Positions 1 to 5,455 of a stretch of 6,152 nucleotides of DNA are shown here, in pieces. Positions within the stretch are counted from its first letter, which is position 1, and each line of letters opens with the position of its first letter. Source of the stretch: an uncultured Clostridia bacterium (GTDB lineage Bacteria > Bacillota > Clostridia > Christensenellales > Aristaeellaceae). The notes under the pieces were generated by a model. That model saw nothing but the letters and a program-made list of their open reading frames with translations. It had not been told where the DNA came from and did no database searches. The position numbers were made by a program, and so were the translations under genes. Location: assembly GCA_946496415.1 (NCBI GenBank), contig CAMMGP010000083.1:1-6152 (forward strand), in the 5' to 3' direction.

Positions 1-1
1 C

Positions 2-1486
2 GCTCCACAGCGCGCGCCGCAGCCGAACGCGCGCCGGCCGCAGGGCGCCGGCTCCGGACGCAAGGACAAGAACCCGCGCCGGCGCATCATCTTCATCGCT
101 GCGCTCGTTATCATCGTCGCCCTGCTCTGGTACGCGCTGGATACGCTGATCACGCTCGGCGTGGGCACGCCGCGCTTTTACAACGTCTACGTCAACGGCG
201 TTTCCCTGCGCGGCTACACCCGCGAAGATGGATTTGCTATGTTCGCGGAGTTCGAAGAAGATTGGAAGACGCGCGCCTATGAACTCTATTTTGGCGATTC
301 AAGCTGGACGTTCTCTCCGGCCACGGTCAACGCGCAACTCAATGAGGAAACCGTGCTGGAGCGCGCCTGGAATTATGGACGGGTGGGCAGTATCTCCTAC
401 CGCAAACGCCAGATCAAGGCGCTCAACCGCGACGGCTACCGCTTTGAGAGCGATATCACCTACGACGAAACCATGCTGGAAAACTTCCTCTCCGGCATCC
501 GCGACGCCATCAACACCGACCCCGTGGACGCGGTCATCGCCGCGGAAGTGGACGGGCCGCGCGTGATCACCGAATCGCGCGTCGGCTATCAGCTTGAGGA
601 AGAGGAGACGCGGGCGCTGTTGCGCGACCTGCTCATCTACGGCTCGGAAGAGACGCGCGTGGAACTGCCCGTGATCGTGACCGAACCCAACGTCACCACG
701 GAAGAGGCGCAGGCCACGCTGGGCAGCGGCGAAGTCGTGGGCGAATGCACGACCAGCATCGAAGGCAGTTCCTCCAACCGCAAGACCAATGTGCGCGTCG
801 CGCTTTCGCGCTTCAACGGCCTGCGCGTCGACCCGGGCGAAACGGTGAGTTTCAACGCGGTGGCGCTGGAGCGCACGCTGGGTAACGGCTACAAGGAGGG
901 CATCGAATACTCCGAGGGCGAGAGCACGACCGGCATCGGCGGCGGCACCTGCCAGGCCTCCACGACGCTCTACGGCGCGCTCTTGCAGGCGGGCGTGACC
1001 ATTCTCGAACGCCACAACCATTCGATGACCGTCGGATACGTCGAACCAAGCCTCGACGCTTCCGTGACGGATACGGGCAGCAAGGATCTGGTGTTCCGCA
1101 ACGATTCGGATCTGCCCATCTATATCTACACAACGGTGACGGACACCACCGCGACGGTGCGCATTTACGGCGAAAAGCCGCCGTACCGCTACGTGTTCCG
1201 CTCCATCGTGATCGAGGACGAGATCCAGCCCACCGAAGAGACTGTGCGCACCGATACCGAGGGGCGCTACGCCACCTACACCGACGAAAAGGTGCTGGTG
1301 ACCGAGGGCAAGACCGGCATGCGCAGCCAACTCTGGCGCGACAGCTTCGACTGGGAGACGAATGAGTTTGTCGAGACTGTACAGATCTCGTCCGACTATT
1401 ATACGCCCGGAAGGAATATCTATTATGTCGGCGTGCAGCCGCGCTATGCGCCCACGCCCTCCAATCCTACGACCGGAAACTGGTGA
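2..1486 (+). CDS. VanW-family membrane-anchored envelope protein (5' truncated)
   Basis: The reading frame is open from the left edge, so the true start lies upstream; 494 codons are visible. The order is a basic, proline/glutamine-rich cytoplasmic tail (visible residues 1-28), one transmembrane helix (about 29-46, IIFIAALVIIVALLWYAL), then a long exported part. Residues about 59-200 resemble the peptidoglycan-binding-4 type domain that usually precedes VanW (NVYVNGVSLRGYTREDG, then WNYGRVGS). The VanW domain spans about 247-380, with the hallmark cysteines C249 (GECTTS) and C317 (GIGGGTCQASTTLYGA), the RFNGLRVDPGETVSFN stretch and HNHSMTVGY. Residues about 394-487 look like a degenerate G5-type domain (VLVTEGKTGMRSQLWRD, later YTPGRNIYYVG). 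Such proteins are thought to act at the cell wall outside the membrane, but their biochemical role is not settled. The name comes from vancomycin-resistance clusters; nothing here suggests resistance. The family call is firm and the function is open. Confidence 0.9.
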   Translation, partial: APQRAPQPNARRPQGAGSGRKDKNPRRRIIFIAALVIIVALLWYALDTLITLGVGTPRFYNVYVNGVSLRGYTREDGFAMFAEFEEDWKTRAYELYFGDSSWTFSPATVNAQLNEETVLERAWNYGRVGSISYRKRQIKALNRDGYRFESDITYDETMLENFLSGIRDAINTDPVDAVIAAEVDGPRVITESRVGYQLEEEETRALLRDLLIYGSEETRVELPVIVTEPNVTTEEAQATLGSGEVVGECTTSIEGSSSNRKTNVRVALSRFNGLRVDPGETVSFNAVALERTLGNGYKEGIEYSEGESTTGIGGGTCQASTTLYGALLQAGVTILERHNHSMTVGYVEPSLDASVTDTGSKDLVFRNDSDLPIYIYTTVTDTTATVRIYGEKPPYRYVFRSIVIEDEIQPTEETVRTDTEGRYATYTDEKVLVTEGKTGMRSQLWRDSFDWETNEFVETVQISSDYYTPGRNIYYVGVQPRYAPTPSNPTTGNW

Positions 1487-1490
1487 ACGA

Positions 1491-1496
1491 AAGGAG
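1491..1496 (+). promoter_or_regulatory. Ribosome binding site fixing the ridA start
   Basis: AAGGAG lies 6 nt before the ATG at 1503. It supports that start over the in-frame upstream codon at 1362, which lies inside the VanW gene. Confidence 0.85.
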
Positions 1497-1502
1497 TCCT
1501 CT

Positions 1503-1889
1503 ATGAAGCAGTGCTTTCTGACCACGAACGGCCCCAAGGCCATCGGCCCCTATTCCACCGCCGTGATCTGCGGGCGGACGGTCTATCTCTCGGGCATGAT
1601 CCCCGCCGACCCGGCCAGCGGAAAGATCGTCGAAGGCGGCGTGGAAGCGCAGGCCACGCAGGTGTTTGAAAACATAGGCACCGTGCTGGGCGAGATGGGG
1701 CTGACGTTGGCAAACGCTCTCAAGGCTACCGTATTCCTCACCGACCTAAACGATTTTGCCGCCGTCAACGCCATTTATGAGCGCTATTTCGGCCCCGACT
1801 ATCCCGCTCGCAGCTGTGTGGAGGTTTCCCGCCTGCCCGCCGGCGCGCGCGTGGAAGTGGAGCTGATCTGCGAAAAGACCGAAGGCTGA
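1503..1889 (+). CDS. ridA: RidA/YjgF/UK114 family 2-iminobutanoate/2-iminopropanoate deaminase
   Basis: This is a 128-residue protein, the usual full length for the family. RidA is a cytosolic trimer that hydrolyses reactive enamines/imines released by PLP enzymes such as serine/threonine dehydratases, yielding 2-oxo acids and ammonia and protecting other PLP enzymes. Visible hallmarks are AIGPYS near the N-terminus (Y17), VYLSGMIP (S30, G31), VFLTDLNDFAAVN and the signature PARSCVEVSRLPAGARVEVE. R103 matches the substrate-carboxylate-binding arginine of the E. coli protein (R105). C105 and E118 match its C107 and E120, so the active archetypal subgroup is likely. The gene begins 16 nt after the VanW stop and has a strong ribosome binding site, so it may be cotranscribed with the VanW gene although the functions look unrelated. 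A GC-rich hairpin lies about 20 nt past its stop. The assignment is confident; the exact physiological substrate is not visible from sequence. Confidence 0.95.
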   Translation: MKQCFLTTNGPKAIGPYSTAVICGRTVYLSGMIPADPASGKIVEGGVEAQATQVFENIGTVLGEMGLTLANALKATVFLTDLNDFAAVNAIYERYFGPDYPARSCVEVSRLPAGARVEVELICEKTEG

Positions 1890-1909
1890 CCAGTATGCAC
1901 AGCAGGGGG

Positions 1910-1943
1910 CGTTCGCGGCGCGGCAGGCAGATCGCCGCGGACG
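1910..1943 (+). terminator. GC-rich intergenic hairpin without a U-tract (possible terminator or mRNA-processing/stability element)
   Basis: CGTTCGCGGCG (1910-1920) pairs with CGCCGCGGACG (1933-1943) over 11 bp with one G-U wobble and a 12-nt loop. It sits between the ridA stop and the ribosome binding site of the next gene. The bases that follow (TTGTACAC) are not a proper T-run, so it is not a classic intrinsic terminator. It could be a weak terminator, a barrier to 3' exonucleases protecting the ridA transcript, or a leader structure for the downstream gene. Confidence 0.45.
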
Positions 1944-1957
1944 TTGTACACACGAGC

Positions 1958-1964
1958 AAAGGAG
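1958..1964 (+). promoter_or_regulatory. Ribosome binding site fixing the GTG start of the PRPP synthetase gene
   Basis: AAAGGAG lies 9 nt before GTG at 1974. This choice excludes the in-frame TTG at 1944, which lies upstream of the Shine-Dalgarno sequence and directly after the hairpin. Confidence 0.85.
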
Positions 1965-1973
1965 TGTTTAAGG

Positions 1974-2975
1974 GTGTTTGACAGCGCAAACATATCCATC
2001 TTCGCGGGCAGCGGCGGACAGACCTTCGCCGAGCGCATGTGCCGTTATATGGGCCGCAAGGTGGGCAATTCGGAGGTTATCACGTTTTCTGAGGGCAACA
2101 CGTTTGTCCGCATCAACGAATCCGTCCGCGACCGCGATGTATATCTCGTGCAGCCCATCGGCATGCACTCCAACAATGAATTTGTCGAGATCCTTTTCTG
2201 GATGGACGCTTTCAAGCGTGCCAACGCTCTGACGGTAACGCTGGTCATGCCTTACTTTGCCTATGCAAAGGGCGACAAAAAGGACGAACCGCGCGTCTCC
2301 ATCCGCGCGCGCGTGTGCGCCGAGTGCATGGAGTTGGCCGGCGCCGACCGCTTTGTGACCATGGATCTGCACGCGCAGCAGGTGCAGGGCTTCTTCAAAA
2401 AGCCCATGGATCACCTCTACGCCATGCCGATGCTGGTGGAAGTGGTGCGCAGCATGGATCTTTCCAACGCCGTGGTCGTCTCCCCGGACGCGGGCTTTGC
2501 CAAGCAGGCGCGCAAATACGCCAACGCGCTGGGCCTGCCCATCGCCATCGGCGACAAGGAGCGCACCGACCACACTGAGAACGCCCATGTGCTGGAAGTC
2601 ATCGGCAACGTCGAGGGCAAGGACTGCCTGGTGGTGGACGATTTCACCATCTCCGGCGGCACGCTGGTCAACCTCGCCGACGCTTTGAAAAAGCACGGCT
2701 GCAAGCGCGTATACGCTCTGCTTTCGCACAACATCATCTCCGCGCGCGGCGTGGCCAAGATCGACGCCAGCCCCATCGAGGCCGTGTTTTCCACGGATAC
2801 GGTGGATAACCCCAACATCATCGGCCATCCCAAATTCAAGACCATCTCGGTGGCGCCGATGTTCGCCGAGACGATCATGCGCTTTTACAACTATGAGTCC
2901 ATCAGCTCGATGTTCTCGCAGCTTCCGGAGAGCATCGTGCGCGCGGGCTTTGAACTGGCCGATTTGCAGCTGTAA
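1974..2975 (+). CDS. Ribose-phosphate diphosphokinase (PRPP synthetase) family protein, atypical
   Basis: The protein has 333 residues, slightly longer than typical class I PRPP synthetases (about 310-320). The family makes phosphoribosyl diphosphate from ribose 5-phosphate and ATP in the cytosol, feeding purine, pyrimidine, histidine, tryptophan and NAD synthesis. Class I features are ESVRDRDVYLVQ (49-60), PYFAYAKGDKK (93-103), MDLHAQQVQGFF (130-141, metal-binding H133), SPDAGFAKQA (170-179), the catalytic-type lysine/arginine pair K195 and R197, and the PRPP loop VVDDFTISGGTL (220-231). Differences stand out. The usual ATP-site YARQD is YAKGD, the FSDGE segment is FSEGN, and the loop reads DDFTISGGT instead of the common DDMIDTAGT type; SGGTL recalls class II plant enzymes. 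Catalytic residues seem kept, so activity is likely, but nucleotide preference or phosphate/ADP regulation may differ. It may be the only prs or a divergent second copy, so no symbol is given. proB begins 14 nt downstream, implying one operon. Confidence 0.88.
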   Translation: MFDSANISIFAGSGGQTFAERMCRYMGRKVGNSEVITFSEGNTFVRINESVRDRDVYLVQPIGMHSNNEFVEILFWMDAFKRANALTVTLVMPYFAYAKGDKKDEPRVSIRARVCAECMELAGADRFVTMDLHAQQVQGFFKKPMDHLYAMPMLVEVVRSMDLSNAVVVSPDAGFAKQARKYANALGLPIAIGDKERTDHTENAHVLEVIGNVEGKDCLVVDDFTISGGTLVNLADALKKHGCKRVYALLSHNIISARGVAKIDASPIEAVFSTDTVDNPNIIGHPKFKTISVAPMFAETIMRFYNYESISSMFSQLPESIVRAGFELADLQL

Positions 2976-2978
2976 GAC

Positions 2979-2983
2979 GGAGG
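2979..2983 (+). promoter_or_regulatory. Ribosome binding site of proB
   Basis: GGAGG lies 6 nt before the ATG at 2990, immediately after the stop of the PRPP synthetase gene. There is no room for a separate promoter in this gap. Confidence 0.8.
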
Positions 2984-2989
2984 ACGGAA

Positions 2990-3790
2990 ATGAATCATTT
3001 TGCTGGCGCGAAGCGCCTCGTATTCAAGGTGGGCACTTCGACGCTGACGCATGAAACGGGCAAGTTGAACCTTCGGCGCATGCGCGATCTGGCGCGCGTG
3101 CTGTCGGATCTGAAAAACGCCGGGCACGAGATCGTACTCGTCTCCTCGGGCGCCATCGGCGTGGGCGTGGGCAAACTCAAACTGGAGCGCCGTCCGCACG
3201 ATATCGGCGGCCGGCAGGCCTGCGCTGCCGTGGGCCAGTGCGAGTTGATGTACATATACGACAAGCTGTTCAGCGAGTACGGCCACGTCACCGCCCAGGT
3301 GCTGCTCACGCGCGACTGCGTGGACGACCGCCTGCGCCGCATGAACATACAAAACGCCTTTGAGCGCCTGCTGGACATGGGCGCGCTGCCCATCATCAAC
3401 GAAAACGACACCGTGGCCGTCGAGGAGATCGTCTTTGGCGACAACGACACGCTCTCGGCGCTGGTGGCCCGCGAAGTGCGCGCCGACGCGCTCATCATAC
3501 TCACCGACATCGACGGCCTGCACGAGCGCAACCCGCGCGAAGACCCGACCGCGCCGTTGATCCACGTGGTGGAGGCGATCACCCCCCACACACGCGAGAT
3601 CGCCGGCGGCACCGGTTCCAGCCGCGGCACGGGCGGCATGATCACCAAGATTGAGGCCGCCGACATCGCCACCCGACAGGGCATCACCCCCGCCATCATC
3701 GACGGTTCTGACCCCGAGGATATCTATCGTCTGCTCGACGGCGAGGAGATCGGCACGGTCTTTCTCGCGCACAGGGAGGATCAGGCATGA
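2990..3790 (+). CDS. proB: Glutamate 5-kinase, short form without PUA domain
   Basis: This enzyme catalyses ATP-dependent phosphorylation of L-glutamate to glutamyl 5-phosphate, the first step of proline synthesis in the cytosol. The 266 residues contain only the amino-acid kinase fold. Landmarks are FKVGTSTLT with K13, VSSGAIGVG (51-59), the glutamate-binding block INENDTVAVEE (136-146), FGDNDTLSALVA (149-160), LTDIDGL (171-177) and the glycine-rich TGGMITKIEAADIA near the C-terminus. The E. coli enzyme has an extra C-terminal PUA domain (about 367 residues in total). It is absent here without sign of truncation, because the frame ends exactly at the proA start. PUA-less ProB is known in several lineages. 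The ATGA overlap with proA suggests translational coupling, which suits an unstable glutamyl-phosphate intermediate passed to ProA. Feedback inhibition by proline is typical of the family, but I cannot judge it from the sequence. Confidence 0.96.
   Translation: MNHFAGAKRLVFKVGTSTLTHETGKLNLRRMRDLARVLSDLKNAGHEIVLVSSGAIGVGVGKLKLERRPHDIGGRQACAAVGQCELMYIYDKLFSEYGHVTAQVLLTRDCVDDRLRRMNIQNAFERLLDMGALPIINENDTVAVEEIVFGDNDTLSALVAREVRADALIILTDIDGLHERNPREDPTAPLIHVVEAITPHTREIAGGTGSSRGTGGMITKIEAADIATRQGITPAIIDGSDPEDIYRLLDGEEIGTVFLAHREDQA
3773..3780 (+). promoter_or_regulatory. Ribosome binding site of proA inside the proB 3' end
   Basis: AGGGAGGA is a strong Shine-Dalgarno match, 6 nt before the ATG at 3787 and within the last codons of proB. 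It fixes the proA start and the ATGA overlap. Confidence 0.85.
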
Positions 3791-5031
3791 CGGATCTGAA
3801 CATCATCGGCGCAGCGGCCAAAGACGCCGCCTTCGCGCTGGCAAACGCCTCCACGGCGCAGAAAGACGCCGCGCTCATGGCCATCGCCGCCGCTCTGGAA
3901 GCGCGCGCGGCGGACATACTTTCCGCCAACAGGGAGGATGTTGAAGCGGCGCGCGCGGGCGGCATGTCCCCCTCCATGCTCGACCGGCTCTCGCTTTCCG
4001 AGGCACGCGTCAAGGGCATGGCCGAGGGCGTGCGCGATGTGGCGAAGCTTCCCGATCCCGTGGGCCGCGTGCTTTCCGGCTCCACACTTGCCTGTGGGCT
4101 GGCGATGGAAAAAATTACTGTGCCCCTGGGCGTGATCGGCATCATCTTCGAGGCCCGGCCCAACGTCACCTCTGACGCGGCGGCGCTCTGCCTAAAGAGC
4201 GGCAACGCCTGCATACTGCGCGGCGGCAAGGAGGCCATCCGCTCCAACACAGCCATCGCCAAAGTGATGCGCGGGGCGCTCAAGGAGGCGGGCCTTGACG
4301 AGAACTGCGTCTGCCTCATCGAGGACACCGACCGCGCCACCGCCACGGCGATGATGCGCCTCAACCGCTATATCGACTGCCTCATCCCCCGCGGCGGCGC
4401 GGGCCTGATCCGCTCCGTAGTGGAAAACGCCACCGTTCCGGTGATCGAGACGGGCGTGGGCAACTGCCACGCCTATGTGGAAAAGACCGCCGACATCGCC
4501 ATGGCCGCAGAGATCGTCTTCAACGCCAAGACCTCGCGCCCCTCGGTGTGCAACGCGCTGGAGACGCTTTTGGTGGACGAAGCCATCGCCGAAACGGCGC
4601 TGCCGGTCATCGCCGCGCGGCTGAAGGAGAAAAACGTGGAGTTGCGCGGCTGCCCGCGCACCTGCGCTATCCTTCCGGAGGCTGTGCCCGCCTGCGAAAA
4701 CGATTATGAAGTGGAGTTTCTCGACTACATCCTTGCGGTGAAGGTCGTTTCCGGCATCGACGAGGCCATCGCCCACATCCGCCGCTATTCCAGCCACCAC
4801 AGCGAGTGCATCGTCACCCGCGATCTGGCCGCGGCGCGCCGCTTCACCCGCGAAGTCGATTCGGCGGCGGTGTACGTCAACGCCTCCACGCGCTTTACCG
4901 ACGGCGGCGTTTTCGGCCTCGGCGCGGAGATCGGCATCTCCACGCAGAAGCTGCACGCGCGCGGGCCCATGGGCCTGGAAGCGCTCGTCTCCTACAAATA
5001 CGTGCTTTACGGCGACGGACAGGTGCGCTGA
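3787..5031 (+). CDS. proA: Glutamate-5-semialdehyde dehydrogenase (gamma-glutamyl phosphate reductase)
   Basis: The enzyme reduces glutamyl 5-phosphate with NADPH to glutamate-5-semialdehyde, which cyclises to pyrroline-5-carboxylate. This is the second step of proline synthesis, in the cytosol. At 414 residues it is full length and belongs to the aldehyde dehydrogenase superfamily. Signature stretches are MEKITVPLGVIGIIFEARPN (107-126), LKSGNACILRGGKEA (136-150), ETGVGNCHAYVE (221-232) and the catalytic segment RPSVCNALETLLV with nucleophile C255. The C-terminal part carries YSSHHSECIVT, VDSAAVYVNASTRFTDG and FGLGAEIGISTQKLHARGPMG, all typical of ProA. It overlaps proB by 4 nt (ATGA) and is the last gene before a long hairpin with a T-run, so it most likely ends the operon. 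The next step, pyrroline-5-carboxylate reductase (proC), is not visible. Nothing looks broken or foreign. Confidence 0.97.
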   Translation: MTDLNIIGAAAKDAAFALANASTAQKDAALMAIAAALEARAADILSANREDVEAARAGGMSPSMLDRLSLSEARVKGMAEGVRDVAKLPDPVGRVLSGSTLACGLAMEKITVPLGVIGIIFEARPNVTSDAAALCLKSGNACILRGGKEAIRSNTAIAKVMRGALKEAGLDENCVCLIEDTDRATATAMMRLNRYIDCLIPRGGAGLIRSVVENATVPVIETGVGNCHAYVEKTADIAMAAEIVFNAKTSRPSVCNALETLLVDEAIAETALPVIAARLKEKNVELRGCPRTCAILPEAVPACENDYEVEFLDYILAVKVVSGIDEAIAHIRRYSSHHSECIVTRDLAAARRFTREVDSAAVYVNASTRFTDGGVFGLGAEIGISTQKLHARGPMGLEALVSYKYVLYGDGQVR

Positions 5032-5034
5032 GCG

Positions 5035-5061
5035 ATAAGCCGGCGGCCCCTCGCATACGCT
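5035..5061 (+). promoter_or_regulatory. Candidate sigma-E (mother-cell sporulation) promoter upstream of yqfC
   Basis: CATACGCT (5054-5061) matches the sigma-E -10 consensus CATACAnT at all but one position. It is preceded by ATA (5035-5037) at a 16-nt spacing, which fits the ATA-N16-18-CATACAnT pattern described for Bacillus. The -35 match is short, so chance is possible. In Bacillus, yqfC and yqfD belong to the sigma-E regulon. Transcription would begin near 5068 and run through the hairpin at 5080-5148 before reaching yqfC. Confidence 0.4.
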
Positions 5062-5079
5062 TAAGCAGGACTGGAAGAT

Positions 5080-5154
5080 CCCAACAGAATCGGCAGGGAA
5101 TTCGCTTTGCGTGGCGCGTCCGCGTGAAGCGCCGGCCGCTCTGTTGGGTTTTTT
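5080..5154 (+). terminator. Long rod-like hairpin with a six-T run: intrinsic terminator of the pro operon, possibly a leader structure
   Basis: Three nested helices can be drawn. CCCAACAGA (5080-5088) pairs perfectly with TCTGTTGGG (5140-5148). CGGC (5091-5094) pairs with GCCG (5135-5138). Inside these, CGCTTTGCGTGG (5103-5114) pairs with CCGCGTGAAGCG (5120-5131) through 12 bp with three G-U wobbles and a 5-nt loop. TTTTTT (5149-5154) follows the outer stem directly, as in Rho-independent terminators on the + strand. There is no matching A-run for the other strand. The stem is much longer than a usual terminator. It lies 48 nt after the proA stop and only 28 nt before the yqfC start. It contains no convincing gene. 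Confidence 0.75.
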
Positions 5155-5170
5155 CAGGAAAACTGGCGGC

Positions 5171-5176
5171 GAGGTG
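5171..5176 (+). promoter_or_regulatory. Ribosome binding site fixing the GTG start of yqfC
   Basis: GAGGTG lies 6 nt before GTG at 5183. In-frame alternatives at 5174 (GTG) and 5177 (TTG) would overlap or abut this site. GTG at 5111 lies inside the hairpin and gives an N-terminus unlike the family. Confidence 0.7.
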
Positions 5177-5182
5177 TTGCCC

Positions 5183-5455
5183 GTGAAGAAGCGAAAAATC
5201 CCTCTGCAGTTGTGCTGGGCGCCAAATTTGCAACGCGAAGTGCGCGTGACCACCGTCGGCAGCGCGCGGGCGCTGGTGGAAAACCATCTGGGGCTGCTCG
5301 CCTATGGCCCGGAACAGGTGCGCGTGCGCTGCCGTCGGGGCGCGGCCAGCGTCAAGGGAGAGGGCCTTGCGCTGCGCGAAGTGCGCAAGGACGCGCTCAT
5401 CGTCACCGGACGCATCGACAGCGTGGAGCTTGGCCATGATCCGTCTGCGGGTTGA
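5183..5455 (+). CDS. yqfC: Sporulation protein YqfC
   Basis: This is a 90-residue protein, close to the roughly 93 residues of Bacillus subtilis YqfC. It belongs to a small family found in endospore formers and encoded next to yqfD; the molecular function is unknown. Recognisable family features are the basic N-terminus MKKRK, VTTVGSARALVENHLGLLAYGP (22-43; ENH-G is strongly conserved), the short beta-rich core VRVRCRRGAASVKGEGLALR (46-65) and the closing LIVTGRIDSVEL (72-83). There is no signal peptide or membrane helix, so it is probably cytosolic or associated with a membrane partner. Start GTG 5183 was chosen from the Shine-Dalgarno position and the family-like length. Its 3' end overlaps yqfD by 20 nt, implying coupled translation. 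In Bacillus the pair is made in the mother cell under sigma-E; a candidate promoter lies upstream. It matters as a marker that the organism, or its ancestor, forms spores. Confidence 0.88.
   Translation: MKKRKIPLQLCWAPNLQREVRVTTVGSARALVENHLGLLAYGPEQVRVRCRRGAASVKGEGLALREVRKDALIVTGRIDSVELGHDPSAG
5425..5428 (+). promoter_or_regulatory. Ribosome binding site of yqfD inside yqfC
   Basis: GGAG lies 7 nt before the ATG at 5436 and supports this start over ATG 5463, whose possible GAGGGG site would be only 3 nt away. Confidence 0.6.

Noticed and set aside
161..163. GTG as the start of the VanW protein
   Set aside because: The frame continues upstream to the window edge through a convincing transmembrane helix and basic tail, so the true start is outside the window.
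1362..1502. Upstream extension of ridA by 47 codons
   Set aside because: It overlaps the VanW coding sequence. The family starts at the ATG at 1503, which has a well-placed AAGGAG.
299..1543. Long minus-strand open frame of 414 codons opposite the VanW gene
   Set aside because: It is rich in histidine, arginine, valine and alanine, as expected for the antisense of a GC-rich gene. It has no recognisable domain, and the + strand frame is a clear family match.
1945..1950. TGTACA palindrome as an operator
   Set aside because: A single 6-bp palindrome is expected by chance, and no second copy or spacing pattern supports a repressor site.
1968..2828. Minus-strand open frame opposite the PRPP synthetase gene
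   Set aside because: It is the antisense shadow of a firmly identified gene, with low-complexity H/V/G/A composition.
2891..3772. Minus-strand open frame opposite proB
   Set aside because: It is an antisense shadow; proB motifs on the + strand are unambiguous.
5111..5182. N-terminal extension of yqfC from GTG 5111
   Set aside because: It would translate the terminator hairpin, has no ribosome binding site, and makes the protein longer than the family.
4192..5253. Minus-strand open frame opposite proA and the following gap
   Set aside because: It covers the proA coding frame and the hairpin region, has no family resemblance, and is explained by high GC suppressing stop codons.
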